DNA from: Oscillospiraceae bacterium | Lineage (GTDB): Bacteria > Bacillota > Clostridia > Oscillospirales > Oscillospiraceae | Direction of reading: 5' to 3' | Length of the DNA stretch: 41,742 nt | Assembly (NCBI GenBank): GCA_902765595.1 | Contig: CACXAQ010000023.1 | Span: forward strand, 1 to 41,742 | Shown: positions 34,508-41,742 of the stretch, one piece after another | Numbering within the stretch: position 1 is the stretch's first letter | How the letters are laid out: each line of letters starts with the position of its first letter | Notes under the pieces: generated by a model | Database searches by the model: none | Told to the model about the DNA's origin: nothing | Seen by the model: the letters and a program-made list of their open reading frames with translations, nothing else | Position numbers and translations under genes: made by a program

Positions 34508-35788
34508 ATGAGATACATTATATCCACTCTCGGCTGCAAGGTCAACCAGTTTGAGACCCAGGCCATGGAGGCCCGGCTCCAGGAGCACGGGCATCTGCCC
34601 GCCGCCCCCGGCGAGATGGCGGACGCGGTGATCGTCAACACCTGCGCCGTCACCGCCGAGAGCGGGCGCAAATCCCGCCAGACCATCCGCCGCCTGCGGG
34701 ACGAAAACCCCGGCGCGGTGGTGGCGGTCTGCGGCTGCTACGCCCAGCTGAGCCCCGAGGACGCCGAGGAGATCGGCGCCGGCGTGCTTTTCGGCGCCGC
34801 TGACCGGATGGACTTCGTGGCGGCGGTGGAGAAGGCCGTGGCGGAGGGGGAGCGGACCCGGCGCATCGACGAGCCCTTCCTGCGCCGGAGCCTGGAAAAG
34901 CTGCCCGCGGGGGCCATGGACGGCCGCACCCGGGCCATGCTGAAGATCCAGGACGGCTGCGTCAACTTCTGCACCTACTGCATCATCCCCTACACCCGGG
35001 GCCGCCTGCGGAGCCTGCCTCTGGCCGACGCCGCCGCCGAGACGGCGCGCATCCGGCAGGAGGGCTACCGGGAGCTGGTGCTCACCGGCATCGAGGTGGC
35101 CTCCTATGGGGTGGACCTGCCGGGCAGACCCGGCCTTGCCGACGTGATCGAGGCGGTGGCGGCCGAGGCGGGGGACATGCGCATCCGCCTGGGTTCCCTG
35201 GAGCCCACGGTGATCACCGAGGATTTCTGCCGCCGCACCGCGGCCACCGGCAAGCTCTGCCGGCACTTCCACCTGTCCCTCCAGTCCGGCTGCGACCGGA
35301 CCCTGAAAGCCATGAACCGCAAATATGACACCGCCTTCTTCTACGAGCGGACGGCGCTGCTGCGCCGGTATTTCCCCGGCTGCGCCCTGACCTGCGACCT
35401 GATCACCGGCTTTCCCGGGGAGACCGAGACCGACCAGGCGGAGACCATGGCCTTTATCGAGAAGTGCGCCTTTTCGGATATGCACATCTTCCCCTATTCC
35501 CGCCGCCCCGGCACCCCGGCGGACGCCATGCCGGAGCAGTGCACCAACGCGGTGAAGGCGCGGCGGGCCCACGAGGCCCAGGCGACGGCGGAGCGGATGC
35601 ACCGGGCTTTCCTGGAGGAGAGCGTGGGGCAGATCCTTCCGGTGCTCTTCGAGACCGCGGAGGGCGGCAGCGTGGGCCACAGCGACACCTACCTGCTGGT
35701 AAAGGTGCCGGAGGAAAACCTGCAGGGCCAGCTCCGGCAGGTGCGCATCACCGGCGTGGACGGGGACCGGCTCCAGGGAGAAATATGA
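34508..35788 (+). CDS. mtaB: tRNA t6A37 methylthiotransferase MtaB
   Basis: This 426-residue radical-SAM enzyme converts t6A37 to ms2t6A37 in tRNAs decoding ANN codons. The N-terminal MTTase domain has STLGCKVNQFETQ with the first cluster cysteine, NTCAVTAESGRKSRQ and VCGCYAQLSPED. The radical SAM motif is CVNFCTYCIIPYTRGRLRS (CxxxCxxC). GLxxCDLITGFPGE and SDMHIFPYSRRPGTPA are typical, and a TRAM-like end follows. The gene starts 29 bases from the divergent desulfurase gene with AAGGAG upstream. The wording STLGCKVNQ separates MtaB from MiaB. Confidence 0.95.
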   Translation: MRYIISTLGCKVNQFETQAMEARLQEHGHLPAAPGEMADAVIVNTCAVTAESGRKSRQTIRRLRDENPGAVVAVCGCYAQLSPEDAEEIGAGVLFGAADRMDFVAAVEKAVAEGERTRRIDEPFLRRSLEKLPAGAMDGRTRAMLKIQDGCVNFCTYCIIPYTRGRLRSLPLADAAAETARIRQEGYRELVLTGIEVASYGVDLPGRPGLADVIEAVAAEAGDMRIRLGSLEPTVITEDFCRRTAATGKLCRHFHLSLQSGCDRTLKAMNRKYDTAFFYERTALLRRYFPGCALTCDLITGFPGETETDQAETMAFIEKCAFSDMHIFPYSRRPGTPADAMPEQCTNAVKARRAHEAQATAERMHRAFLEESVGQILPVLFETAEGGSVGHSDTYLLVKVPEENLQGQLRQVRITGVDGDRLQGEI

Positions 35789-35802
35789 GGTGACACAGGC
35801 AT

Positions 35803-35953
35803 GCCTCCTCCTGTGGGGGAGGCGCCGAGCAAAGCGAGGCGGTAGGGGATATGCCCTTCATTTACCAGCGCCCCGCCGGAAGCATATGGTTGACCAACGG
35901 TACCCCTCAGTCTGGCCTGACGGCCAGCCAGCTACCCTTAGGCAGGGGAGCCT
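35803..35953. repeat. Palindromic intergenic repeat upstream of the nucleosidase-like gene
   Basis: It begins GCCTCCTCCTGTGGGGGAGG and ends CTACCCTTAGGCAGGGGAGC. The right half (ACCCCTCAGTC ... CAGCT ... GGCAGGGGAGCCTA) matches the repeat at 20676-20801, while the centre differs (ATATGC/GCATAT pair, GTCTGGCCTGACGGCCAG). It is the second full copy of this family in the window. Confidence 0.75.
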
Positions 35954-35971
35954 ATAAGGAAGGAGATCAAA

Positions 35972-36649
35972 ATGAAAAAGATCGGCATGCTGGTGGCGGT
36001 GGAGATGGACGCGGTGCTGCGCCGTTACGGCACGGCGGAGCGGGTGGAGACACGCCACGGCTTTGAGATGCACCAGTACAACATGAACGGTTACGAGCTC
36101 TATGTGCTGCGCTCCGGCGCAGGGGAGATCGCCGCCGCCGCTGCCGCCCAGATGCTCATCGACCGCTATGAGGTGGAGATGATCGTGAACTTCGGCGTGG
36201 TGGGCGGCCTCACCGAGGAGATGGCCCAGACCAAAACCTGCGTGGTGGAGCGGGTGGTCCACTATGACTTTGACACCACCGCCTATGATAAATGCCTGCC
36301 CGGACAGTACATGGGCTACCCGGACGAGTACCTGCGCCCCAGCCCCGTCCTGATCGACAAGGCCGTGACCCTCTTCCCGGAGCTCAGGCGCGTCACCTGC
36401 GCCTCCGGGGACAAGTTCGTGGACGGCCGGGAAGCCAAGAGCGCCCTGCATGAGCGCTGGGGCGCGGACATCTGCGAGATGGAGGCCGCCGCCGTGGTGC
36501 TGACCTGTGACCGGAGCGGGGTGCCCTGTCTGCTCATCAAGACCGTGTCCGACGGTCTGACCCAGGGGGGAGAGGACTTCGGCACCGCCCTGGGGCACAC
36601 CTCCGCCCTGTGCCTGGAGGTGGCGGACCGGATCATCCGGGAACTGTAA
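35972..36649 (+). CDS. MTA/SAH nucleosidase-like nucleoside phosphorylase superfamily protein
   Basis: This 225-residue protein has the PNP/UDP phosphorylase fold. MKKIGMLVAVEMDAVLRRYG opens it like MTA/SAH nucleosidases. IVNFGVVGGL replaces the usual NxGxAGG phosphate/ribose loop. ASGDKFVDG, ICEMEAAAVV (the substrate-binding E-M-E) and the catalytic Asp in KTVSDG match the nucleosidase branch. It would hydrolyse 5'-methylthioadenosine or S-adenosylhomocysteine, or a related purine nucleoside. The loop substitution leaves specificity open, so no symbol is given. AAGGAGATC is upstream; alaX-like follows after 15 bases. Confidence 0.82.
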   Translation: MKKIGMLVAVEMDAVLRRYGTAERVETRHGFEMHQYNMNGYELYVLRSGAGEIAAAAAAQMLIDRYEVEMIVNFGVVGGLTEEMAQTKTCVVERVVHYDFDTTAYDKCLPGQYMGYPDEYLRPSPVLIDKAVTLFPELRRVTCASGDKFVDGREAKSALHERWGADICEMEAAAVVLTCDRSGVPCLLIKTVSDGLTQGGEDFGTALGHTSALCLEVADRIIREL

Positions 36650-36664
36650 GAGGGGAGACACAAC

Positions 36665-37819
36665 ATGACCGAGAAACTCTATTATCTGGACAGCCACCTG
36701 CGGGAATTCACCGCTGTCGTGCGCTCCTGCGAGGAGCAGAAGGGCGGCTGGGCGGTCACCCTGGACCGGACCGCCTTTTTCCCCGAGGGCGGCGGCCAGC
36801 CGGCCGACACCGGCACCATCGGGGACGCCCGGGTGCTGGACGTGCACGAAAAGAACGGCCGAATCCTCCACAGCGTGGACCGGCCCCTGACCGCGGGGGA
36901 GAGCTATCCCTGCGCCCTGGACTGGGAGCAGCGGCTCCGCCGGATGCAGAACCACTCCGGCGAGCACGTCGTCTCCGGCCTCATCTACCGGGAGCACGGC
37001 TTTGACAATGTGGGCTTTCATATGGGGGCCGACTGTATGACCATGGACTACTCGGGCGAGCTGAGCTGGGAAGAGCTGATGCGCATCGAGCAGCTGGCCA
37101 ATGAGACGGTGCGGGCGGACCTGCCCCTGCACATCTGGTTTCCCGAGGGGGAGGAGCTGGCCCGGCTCATTTACCGCAGCAAGCTGGACCTGACCGAGAA
37201 CGTGCGCATCGTGGAGATCCCGGGGGTGGACCGCTGCGCCTGCTGCGCGCCCCATGTGGACCGGACCGGCGAGGTGGGCCTCATCAAGATCCTCACGGCC
37301 GAGCGGCACCGGGGCGGCGTGCGCATCACGGCCCTCTGCGGCATGGACGCCGTGGAGGAGGCCCGCCGCCGGCAGGAGAGCGTTACGGCCATCTCCGGCC
37401 TTCTCAGCGTCAAGCGGGACCAGGTGGTCCCGGCGGTGGAGCGGCAGCTGGAGCAGCAGGCCCGGCAGAAGGAGCGCGTCGCCCAGCTGGGGCTGGAGCT
37501 GGCCCGGCTGCGGGCGGAGAGCATGGCGCCCACCGAGGGGAACCTGGCGGTCTTCGACAGCGTGCTGGACGAGCCGGCCCTGCGGGAGCTGGTGAACCTG
37601 CTGATGGACAAATGCGCTGTGGCGGCGGCCTTCTCCGGCAGCGACAGCGAGGGCTGGCGCTACATCATCGGCAGCCGGACCGTGGACCTGCGCGCAAAGG
37701 CCCGGGCCCTCAACGCCGGCATCGGCGGACGGGGCGGCGGCAGCCCCGAGATGATCCAGGGACGGGCAGGTTTCGACGCCGAGACCATCCGCGTCTTCCT
37801 CCGGGATTGGAGGCCCTAA
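36665..37819 (+). CDS. Alanyl-tRNA editing protein, AlaX-L type with DHHA1 domain
   Basis: This 384-residue free-standing editing protein hydrolyses Ser- or Gly-mischarged tRNA-Ala. RTAFFPEGGGQPADTG and the zinc site HSGEHVVSGLIY (HxxxH) with CACCAPHVDRTGEVG (CxxxH) form the editing domain homologous to AlaRS. A central coiled coil (QLEQQARQKERVAQLGLELA) leads to a C-terminal DHHA1 domain with GGRGGGSPEMIQG. Length fits the long AlaX class. It follows the nucleosidase-like gene in the same direction and ends in a strong terminator. Confidence 0.93.
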   Translation: MTEKLYYLDSHLREFTAVVRSCEEQKGGWAVTLDRTAFFPEGGGQPADTGTIGDARVLDVHEKNGRILHSVDRPLTAGESYPCALDWEQRLRRMQNHSGEHVVSGLIYREHGFDNVGFHMGADCMTMDYSGELSWEELMRIEQLANETVRADLPLHIWFPEGEELARLIYRSKLDLTENVRIVEIPGVDRCACCAPHVDRTGEVGLIKILTAERHRGGVRITALCGMDAVEEARRRQESVTAISGLLSVKRDQVVPAVERQLEQQARQKERVAQLGLELARLRAESMAPTEGNLAVFDSVLDEPALRELVNLLMDKCAVAAAFSGSDSEGWRYIIGSRTVDLRAKARALNAGIGGRGGGSPEMIQGRAGFDAETIRVFLRDWRP

Positions 37820-37833
37820 AAGAGCATAAGCAT

Positions 37834-37878
37834 CGCCGGGATCCGGAGGCTGTTTGCCCCGGATCCCGGCGTTTTTTT
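37834..37878 (+). terminator. Terminator after the alanyl-tRNA editing gene
   Basis: CGCCGGGATCCGG (37834-37846) pairs with CCGGATCCCGGCG (37859-37871), followed by seven T. Confidence 0.93.
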
Positions 37879-37938
37879 GCCTATGCACGGGGCCGCCAAA
37901 ATCTTGGCCGGAAATTTGTGCAGTATTGCTATTTTTTA

Positions 37939-37963
37939 GACAAACGAAAAATGTTTGTATAAC
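37939..37963. promoter_or_regulatory. Operator-like palindrome upstream of dehydratase module 2
   Basis: GACAAACG-AAAAA-TGTTTGTATAAC contains ACAAAC/GTTTGT arms (37941-37946 and 37953-37958), about 55 bases upstream of the module-2 -35 box. It is a possible repressor or activator site; no known consensus is claimed. Confidence 0.4.
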
Positions 37964-38013
37964 AAAATCGGCTGTTTTGGGAACTTTTCCGGCAGCATTT
38001 CGGGAAATTAAAT

Positions 38014-38042
38014 TTGACAATGTTCTGACGCTTCGATATAAT
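38014..38042 (+). promoter_or_regulatory. Perfect sigma-A promoter of dehydratase module 2
   Basis: TTGACA (38014-38019) and TATAAT (38037-38042) match consensus at all twelve positions with a 17-bp spacer. The leader of about 65 bases contains GGGCACAGA/TCTGCGCCC (38057-38082), a hairpin with one mismatch just before the ribosome binding site. Confidence 0.92.
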
Positions 38043-38112
38043 ACCAAGCGTGAAAGTGGGCACAGATGCCTTTCTGCGCCCAAAAACAGGAAAGAAATTG
38101 GGAGGGTTATCT

Positions 38113-39324
38113 GTGAGAGATCTCAAACATCTGATCTACTTTGAGAATCTGCTTCAGGAGGCCAACAACGACCTGGTCAAACAGGCCAAAGCCGAGGGTA
38201 AGCGCGCCATCGGCTACACCTGCTACTTCATGCCTGAGGTACTTCTCGACCTGCCCGGCTGCTTCTCCGTCCGTCTGAGAGCGCCGCGCTGCACTTCCCC
38301 CGACATCGCCACCTATTACCTGTCCGGCCGTGTCTGCCACTATGCCCGCTCCCTGATGGAGCGTGCCCTGGAGGGCGGATACAACTTCCTGGACGCCCAG
38401 ATGGCCACCGAGACCTGCACCGCCACCTGCCGCTTCCAGGAGCACCTGCAGCAGAAGCACCTGGACTCTGTCGACGACATGCGCATCATCGACAATGACG
38501 ACTTCTTCTGCGAGTTCACCGACATCCCGTTCAAAAACAACGAGAACAGCTATGCCCACTTCGAGACCCAGCTGCGCGCCCACGTGCTGGCGCCCCTGCA
38601 CGAGCACTTCGGCATCGACGTGTCCGACGAGGCGATCCTGAAGGCCATCGAGCAGCACAACGAGGTCTGCCGCCTCATCAACGAGATCGGCGACTACCGC
38701 AAGCTGGATAACCCCACCATCACCGGTTATGAGTTCCACGTGATCCAGCTGGTGAGCCTGGTCTGCCCCAAGGAGCTGATCCTGCCCTACCTGCGGGAGA
38801 CTGCCGAAGAGATGAAGACCCGCGAGCCCGACGACAAGAAGAACTTCCGCTGCAAGGTGGTTCTGGCCGGCTCCGAGAACGACGACCCCGACTTCACCAA
38901 GCTGATCGAGAGCTGCGGCGCCCTGGTCGTGTGCGACCGCTTCTGCTACGGCGCGGTGGAGAGCCGCGTCCCCATCGTGGTGGAGGAGGGCAAGAGCCCC
39001 CTGCGCGCCATTGCCGAGCACTACCTGAAGACCTCCAACTGCCCGCGCTTCATGCCCCAGGACGAGATGCGCGCCCGCAAGCAGAGGATCGCGAACCTGG
39101 CCAAGGAGTATCATGCCGACGGCGTGATCCTGGCCTCCAACAAGTTCTGCGAGTACTGGAGCTATGAGCGCGTCATCGACACCTTCATCCTCAAGCGCGA
39201 CTTCGGCCTGCCTGTCTGCTCCATCGAGAAGGAGTACATCAACTCCGCCTCCGGCCAGCTGCGCACCCGTTTCCAGGCCTTCGTCGAGAGTGTTGAGATC
39301 AAACACATCCAGGAGGGAAAGTAA
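38113..39324 (+). CDS. 2-hydroxyacyl-CoA dehydratase / benzoyl-CoA reductase family subunit, HgdB/BcrC-like (module 2)
   Basis: This 403-residue paralogue of the protein at 25779 keeps the same cysteines: Cys37 in GYTCYFMPEVLL, Cys102 in ETCTATC and Cys346 in ASNKFCEYWSYE. The same signature ending, SGQLRTRFQAFVES, is present. Start is GTG 38113 with GGGAGGG 6 bases upstream; the upstream in-frame GTG at 38050 falls 8 bases after the -10 box. Both paralogues begin MRDLKHLxYFENLLQEAN, so duplication covers the full gene. Codon use is strongly biased and the promoter is perfect, so high expression is likely. The partner gene follows after one base. Confidence 0.9.
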   Translation: MRDLKHLIYFENLLQEANNDLVKQAKAEGKRAIGYTCYFMPEVLLDLPGCFSVRLRAPRCTSPDIATYYLSGRVCHYARSLMERALEGGYNFLDAQMATETCTATCRFQEHLQQKHLDSVDDMRIIDNDDFFCEFTDIPFKNNENSYAHFETQLRAHVLAPLHEHFGIDVSDEAILKAIEQHNEVCRLINEIGDYRKLDNPTITGYEFHVIQLVSLVCPKELILPYLRETAEEMKTREPDDKKNFRCKVVLAGSENDDPDFTKLIESCGALVVCDRFCYGAVESRVPIVVEEGKSPLRAIAEHYLKTSNCPRFMPQDEMRARKQRIANLAKEYHADGVILASNKFCEYWSYERVIDTFILKRDFGLPVCSIEKEYINSASGQLRTRFQAFVESVEIKHIQEGK

Positions 39325-39325
39325 G

Positions 39326-40906
39326 ATGGCTAACAAAATCACAAAAGCACTGAAGGATTTCTGGTACGGCAAGCCTCACACCGCTGAGGAAGGCGGCCGC
39401 CGCCTGGGTGAGCTGTATGAGGACAAGACCGGCCTTCTCAAGCACAGAGAGTGGCGCGGCGTCAAGGACACCATGTACTACATGTACATGATCTGGGGCT
39501 ACAACTACCTCCACATGGTCACCGATATCCTCAAGTACTCCAATAACCCCATCGATTTCTTGAAGGGTACCTGGCGCTACCGCTGGATGGGCCAGACCTA
39601 CCTTCCCGTTATCCACTGGTTCGAGCGCGGCCTGCAGGGCATGCGGGGCGAGGCTCTGGCGGCCTCCGCCTGGCACTACCGCGCCATGGTCAGCGCCTCC
39701 ATTCAGCAGATCTGCAACTTCTTCAACGCCGACACCCGGCTCCACGGCGGCAAGGAGAACGAAGCCTACCGGACCAGCATGTATGCCAACGAGACCACCT
39801 GCGGCACCCTGTTCTATCCCTGGATGGACGCCGGCTACCGCTACATCCCGGTGGAGATGATCCCCTACTTCGTCACCTGCCACGTGAACAGCCACACCGT
39901 GCTCAACTACATCGACGCCGTCCAGTCCATCGGCCTGCCCGGCGACCCCTGTGCCAGGCCGAGGCCGGCATCTTCGTGCAGGACGACGTTCCCGATTCCG
40001 CTCCCTTCCTCATCACCTGCAACGAGGCCTGCGACGCTTCCGTCTCCACCTCCACCCTGCAGGACTGGTTCTTCAACAAGCCCCTCTTTGCCCTGCCCAT
40101 CCCCATGCAGTTTGACGACCCCCTGGTCAAGAAGTACTGCATGAACGAGATCGAGGCGTGCTGGAAGTTCATCGAGAAGCAGACCGGTGTTCCCTTCAAC
40201 TGGGAATCCATGGTCAAGCGCCTGGAGAAGCAGAACAAGCTCCAGCGCGACGAATGGGAGAAGTGGGAAGTCGCCGGCAAGACCGATTACTACCCGGTCA
40301 ACGGCGTTGCCCAGGCTCTGTTCCGCATCTTCTCCACCCAGTACGGCATCCAGGGCGACTTCTGGGATGAGGCCAGCGAGAAGGTCAAGAAGATCATGTA
40401 CAAGTGCGTACAGAGTCATCGCCTGGTCCTGTGCTCCGCTGTACTTCTCCAACTGGTGCACCTGGGCCTACAACTGCTGGGGCCTGAACTGCATCATCAA
40501 CATGGACTCCCTCATGTTCGACATGGAGATCCGCACCGACTCCTACGAGAACATGCTGGAAGACGTAGCCACCTACCACATGTGGGCGCCCATGCGCCGC
40601 ATGGCCGTCGGCGGCATGCACCACATCTTCGAGCTGTGGGAGTACATGGAGAAGTTCAACTGCGACATGGTCGCCATGTACGACCAGCTCCAGTGCAAGG
40701 GCATGCAGGGCGTCCACGGTCTGTTTGAGGACGAGTTCCGCAAGAGAAACGTGAACGCTTTCTGGATCCCCCACGCGCTGCCTGACTGCCGCACCGTGTC
40801 CCGCGCCGAGATCCGCCGCCAGATCAACGACTACATGACCACCGTCATGCACGAAGAGCCGCTGGATCCCTCGCTGCTGGACTTCGACGATTCCATGACC
40901 TGGTAA
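39326..40906 (+). CDS. Partner subunit of module 2, large 2-hydroxyacyl-CoA dehydratase-like protein, frame broken near 39952 and 40403
   Basis: The paralogue of 26975-28461 would be about 530 residues if repaired. It shares REWRGVKDT, WRYRWM, a CDxS segment and the ending HEEPLDPSL. Segment 1 runs to SIGLPGDPC, segment 2 begins CQAEAGIFVQDDVPDSAPF and runs to KIMYK, segment 3 begins AYRVIAWSCAPLYFSNW and runs to 40906. The first break fits loss of one copy of a CCCCTGT tandem pair (7 bases). The second fits loss of one GC unit from a GCGCG run (2 bases) or a 1-base insertion. Cys-rich stretches (PGDPC, CQAE, LITCNEACDAS) may bind an Fe-S cluster. Both breaks are in strongly conserved sequence, so sequencing or assembly error is possible. 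Confidence 0.8.
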
Positions 40907-40921
40907 GAGGAGGATCACAAA

Positions 40922-41140
40922 ATGAAAAAAATCAAGTGCCGCATCGTCAAGTTCTGCCTGAAGTTCCTGGGCATTTTCCTGCTGGCGAACATCGCGCTCT
41001 TCGTCGTCTTCTTCTTCGACCTGGACGGCAAGCTCATGTTCAACGTGGTGGAGCCCTTCCTGAAGAAGCACTACGACAACATGCCGCGCAAGGACACCCT
41101 GAAGGAAGCCTATGACATGGGCAAGTTCCCCAAGTACTGA
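40922..41140 (+). CDS. Small single-span membrane protein of module 2 (72 residues)
   Basis: It lies 15 bases after the partner subunit, exactly as in module 1, with AGAGGAGG before the ATG. A basic N-terminus (MKKIKCRIVKFCLKF) is followed by one transmembrane helix (about residues 14-33, ending ALFVVFFF) and a soluble tail with DLDGK, VVEPFLKKHYDNMPRKD and EAYDMGKFPKY. The tail motif F-[ND]-L-D-x-K ... P-[LF]-L-[EK]-K-x-Y-D matches the 55-residue protein at 28477. The N-in, C-out orientation is suggested by the positive-inside rule. No known family is recognised; a membrane anchor or partner of the dehydratase is inferred from linkage only. Confidence 0.85.
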   Translation: MKKIKCRIVKFCLKFLGIFLLANIALFVVFFFDLDGKLMFNVVEPFLKKHYDNMPRKDTLKEAYDMGKFPKY

Positions 41141-41175
41141 TTCGAAAATAGAAATAATTGGAGGCTAAACAGCAA

Positions 41176-41742
41176 ATGAAGTATTTCGGCGGTTGTGACG
41201 TAGGATCCACCTACACGAAGGCAGTCATTCTGGACGAGAACGGCAAGATGGTTGCCGATACCACCATTCGCAGCAAGATCAATTCCGAGCAGAGCGCCAT
41301 CGCGGCGATGGACGAGGTTCTGAGCAAGGTCGGGCTGAAGAGCAGCAAGGACCTGGAGTACCTGATCGGCACGGGCTACGGCCGCAACAAGGTTCCCTTT
41401 GCCGACGAGAACATCTCCGAGATCAGCTGCCACGCCATGGGCGTGCACGTGGTGCGCTGCCGGTACCGGCCGCTTCTTTGAGGCCATGGCCCGCAGCTTT
41501 GAGCTGAGCCTGCCGGAGTTCAGCAAGCTGTCCCTGACGGCGAAGAACGTGATCCCCATCACGGCTCAGTGCACGGTGTTTGCCGAGTCCGAGGTCATCA
41601 CCCTGGTGGGCGAAGGCAAGGCCACCGATGAGATCGCCGCCGGTATCGAGATGGCGGTTGCCAAGCGCTGCTTCGTCATGGCGAAGAAGGCCGGCGCCAC
41701 GGACAGCATCACGCTGACGGGCGGCTGCGCGAAGAACGACGG
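41176..41742 (+). CDS. BadF/BadG/HgdC-type acyl-CoA dehydratase activase, frame broken near 41453 and cut by window end
   Basis: This ASKHA-fold ATPase family uses ATP and a [4Fe-4S] cluster at its dimer interface to inject an electron into the dehydratase. MKYFGGCDVGSTYTKAVILD gives the phosphate-1 loop, and GTGYGRNKVPFADENISEIS leads into CHAMG, holding one of the two cluster cysteines. After HVV the family's DIGGQD-containing stretch (roughly 35 codons) is missing. Homology resumes one frame over at CAAGTGRFFEAMARSFEL, with the second cysteine, and continues to the window end. TTGGAGG lies upstream of ATG 41176. The gene follows the module-2 small protein by 35 bases without a terminator. 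Confidence 0.85.

Overview
This window is a high-GC chromosomal segment of an anaerobic, endospore-lineage Clostridia bacterium, most likely an Oscillospirales/Oscillospiraceae gut commensal. The grounds are a YpeB-type germination protein, an ntp-type V-ATPase operon, oxygen-sensitive 2-hydroxyacyl-CoA dehydratase modules, strong AGGAGG ribosome binding sites, and palindromic intergenic repeats of a kind common in that group. No rRNA, tRNA or CRISPR array was seen. Genus cannot be decided from this sequence alone.

Layout. 1-13.1 kb is mostly housekeeping: the 3' end of a sugar-type ABC ATPase, an S9 peptidase, an AT-richer GIY-YIG nuclease gene that looks imported, ypeB and gltX on the minus strand, then trpS and a MraY/WecA-family phosphotransferase. 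These are followed by three small unknown proteins, a YfcE-type phosphoesterase, a 3-methyladenine DNA glycosylase and an M3-peptidase lipoprotein. 13.1-15.8 kb holds a roughly 170-bp inverted-repeat (MITE-like) element, a CBS-domain Mn-dependent pyrophosphatase and a decayed, probably phage-derived gene. 15.7-24.7 kb is a nine-gene V/A-type ATPase operon (order G/H-I-K-E-C-F-A-B-D). Its K subunit keeps the residues that bind Na+ in Enterococcus hirae NtpK, so the enzyme probably moves sodium. Palindromic repeats sit in three of its gene junctions. 28.8-37.8 kb is again housekeeping: DUF4298, pgi, dacF, an AI-2E-family permease, a cysteine desulfurase, mtaB, an MTA/SAH-nucleosidase-like gene and an alanyl-tRNA editing protein.

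The most interesting part is two paralogous modules at 25.8-28.6 kb and 38.1-41.1 kb. Each has its own sigma-A promoter and encodes (i) a HgdB/BcrC-like subunit with three well-placed cysteines, (ii) a much less familiar, longer partner subunit, and (iii) a tiny single-span membrane protein. The two tiny proteins (55 and 72 residues) share an F-[ND]-L-D-x-K ... P-[LF]-L-[EK]-K-x-Y-D motif, although they are too short to be noticed by routine annotation. The second module runs into a gene for a BadF/HgdC-type ATP-dependent activase. Together this looks like a duplicated radical dehydratase/reductase system with a dedicated membrane-anchoring small protein. Its substrate cannot be read from the sequence.

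Caution: five reading-frame breaks occur between 23.5 and 41.5 kb (V-ATPase subunit B, both partner subunits of the dehydratase modules with two breaks in the second, and the activase). All can be explained by net deletions, some at short direct repeats, with perfectly conserved coding sequence on both sides. They are either very recent mutations or assembly/consensus errors. The affected genes are annotated across the breaks.
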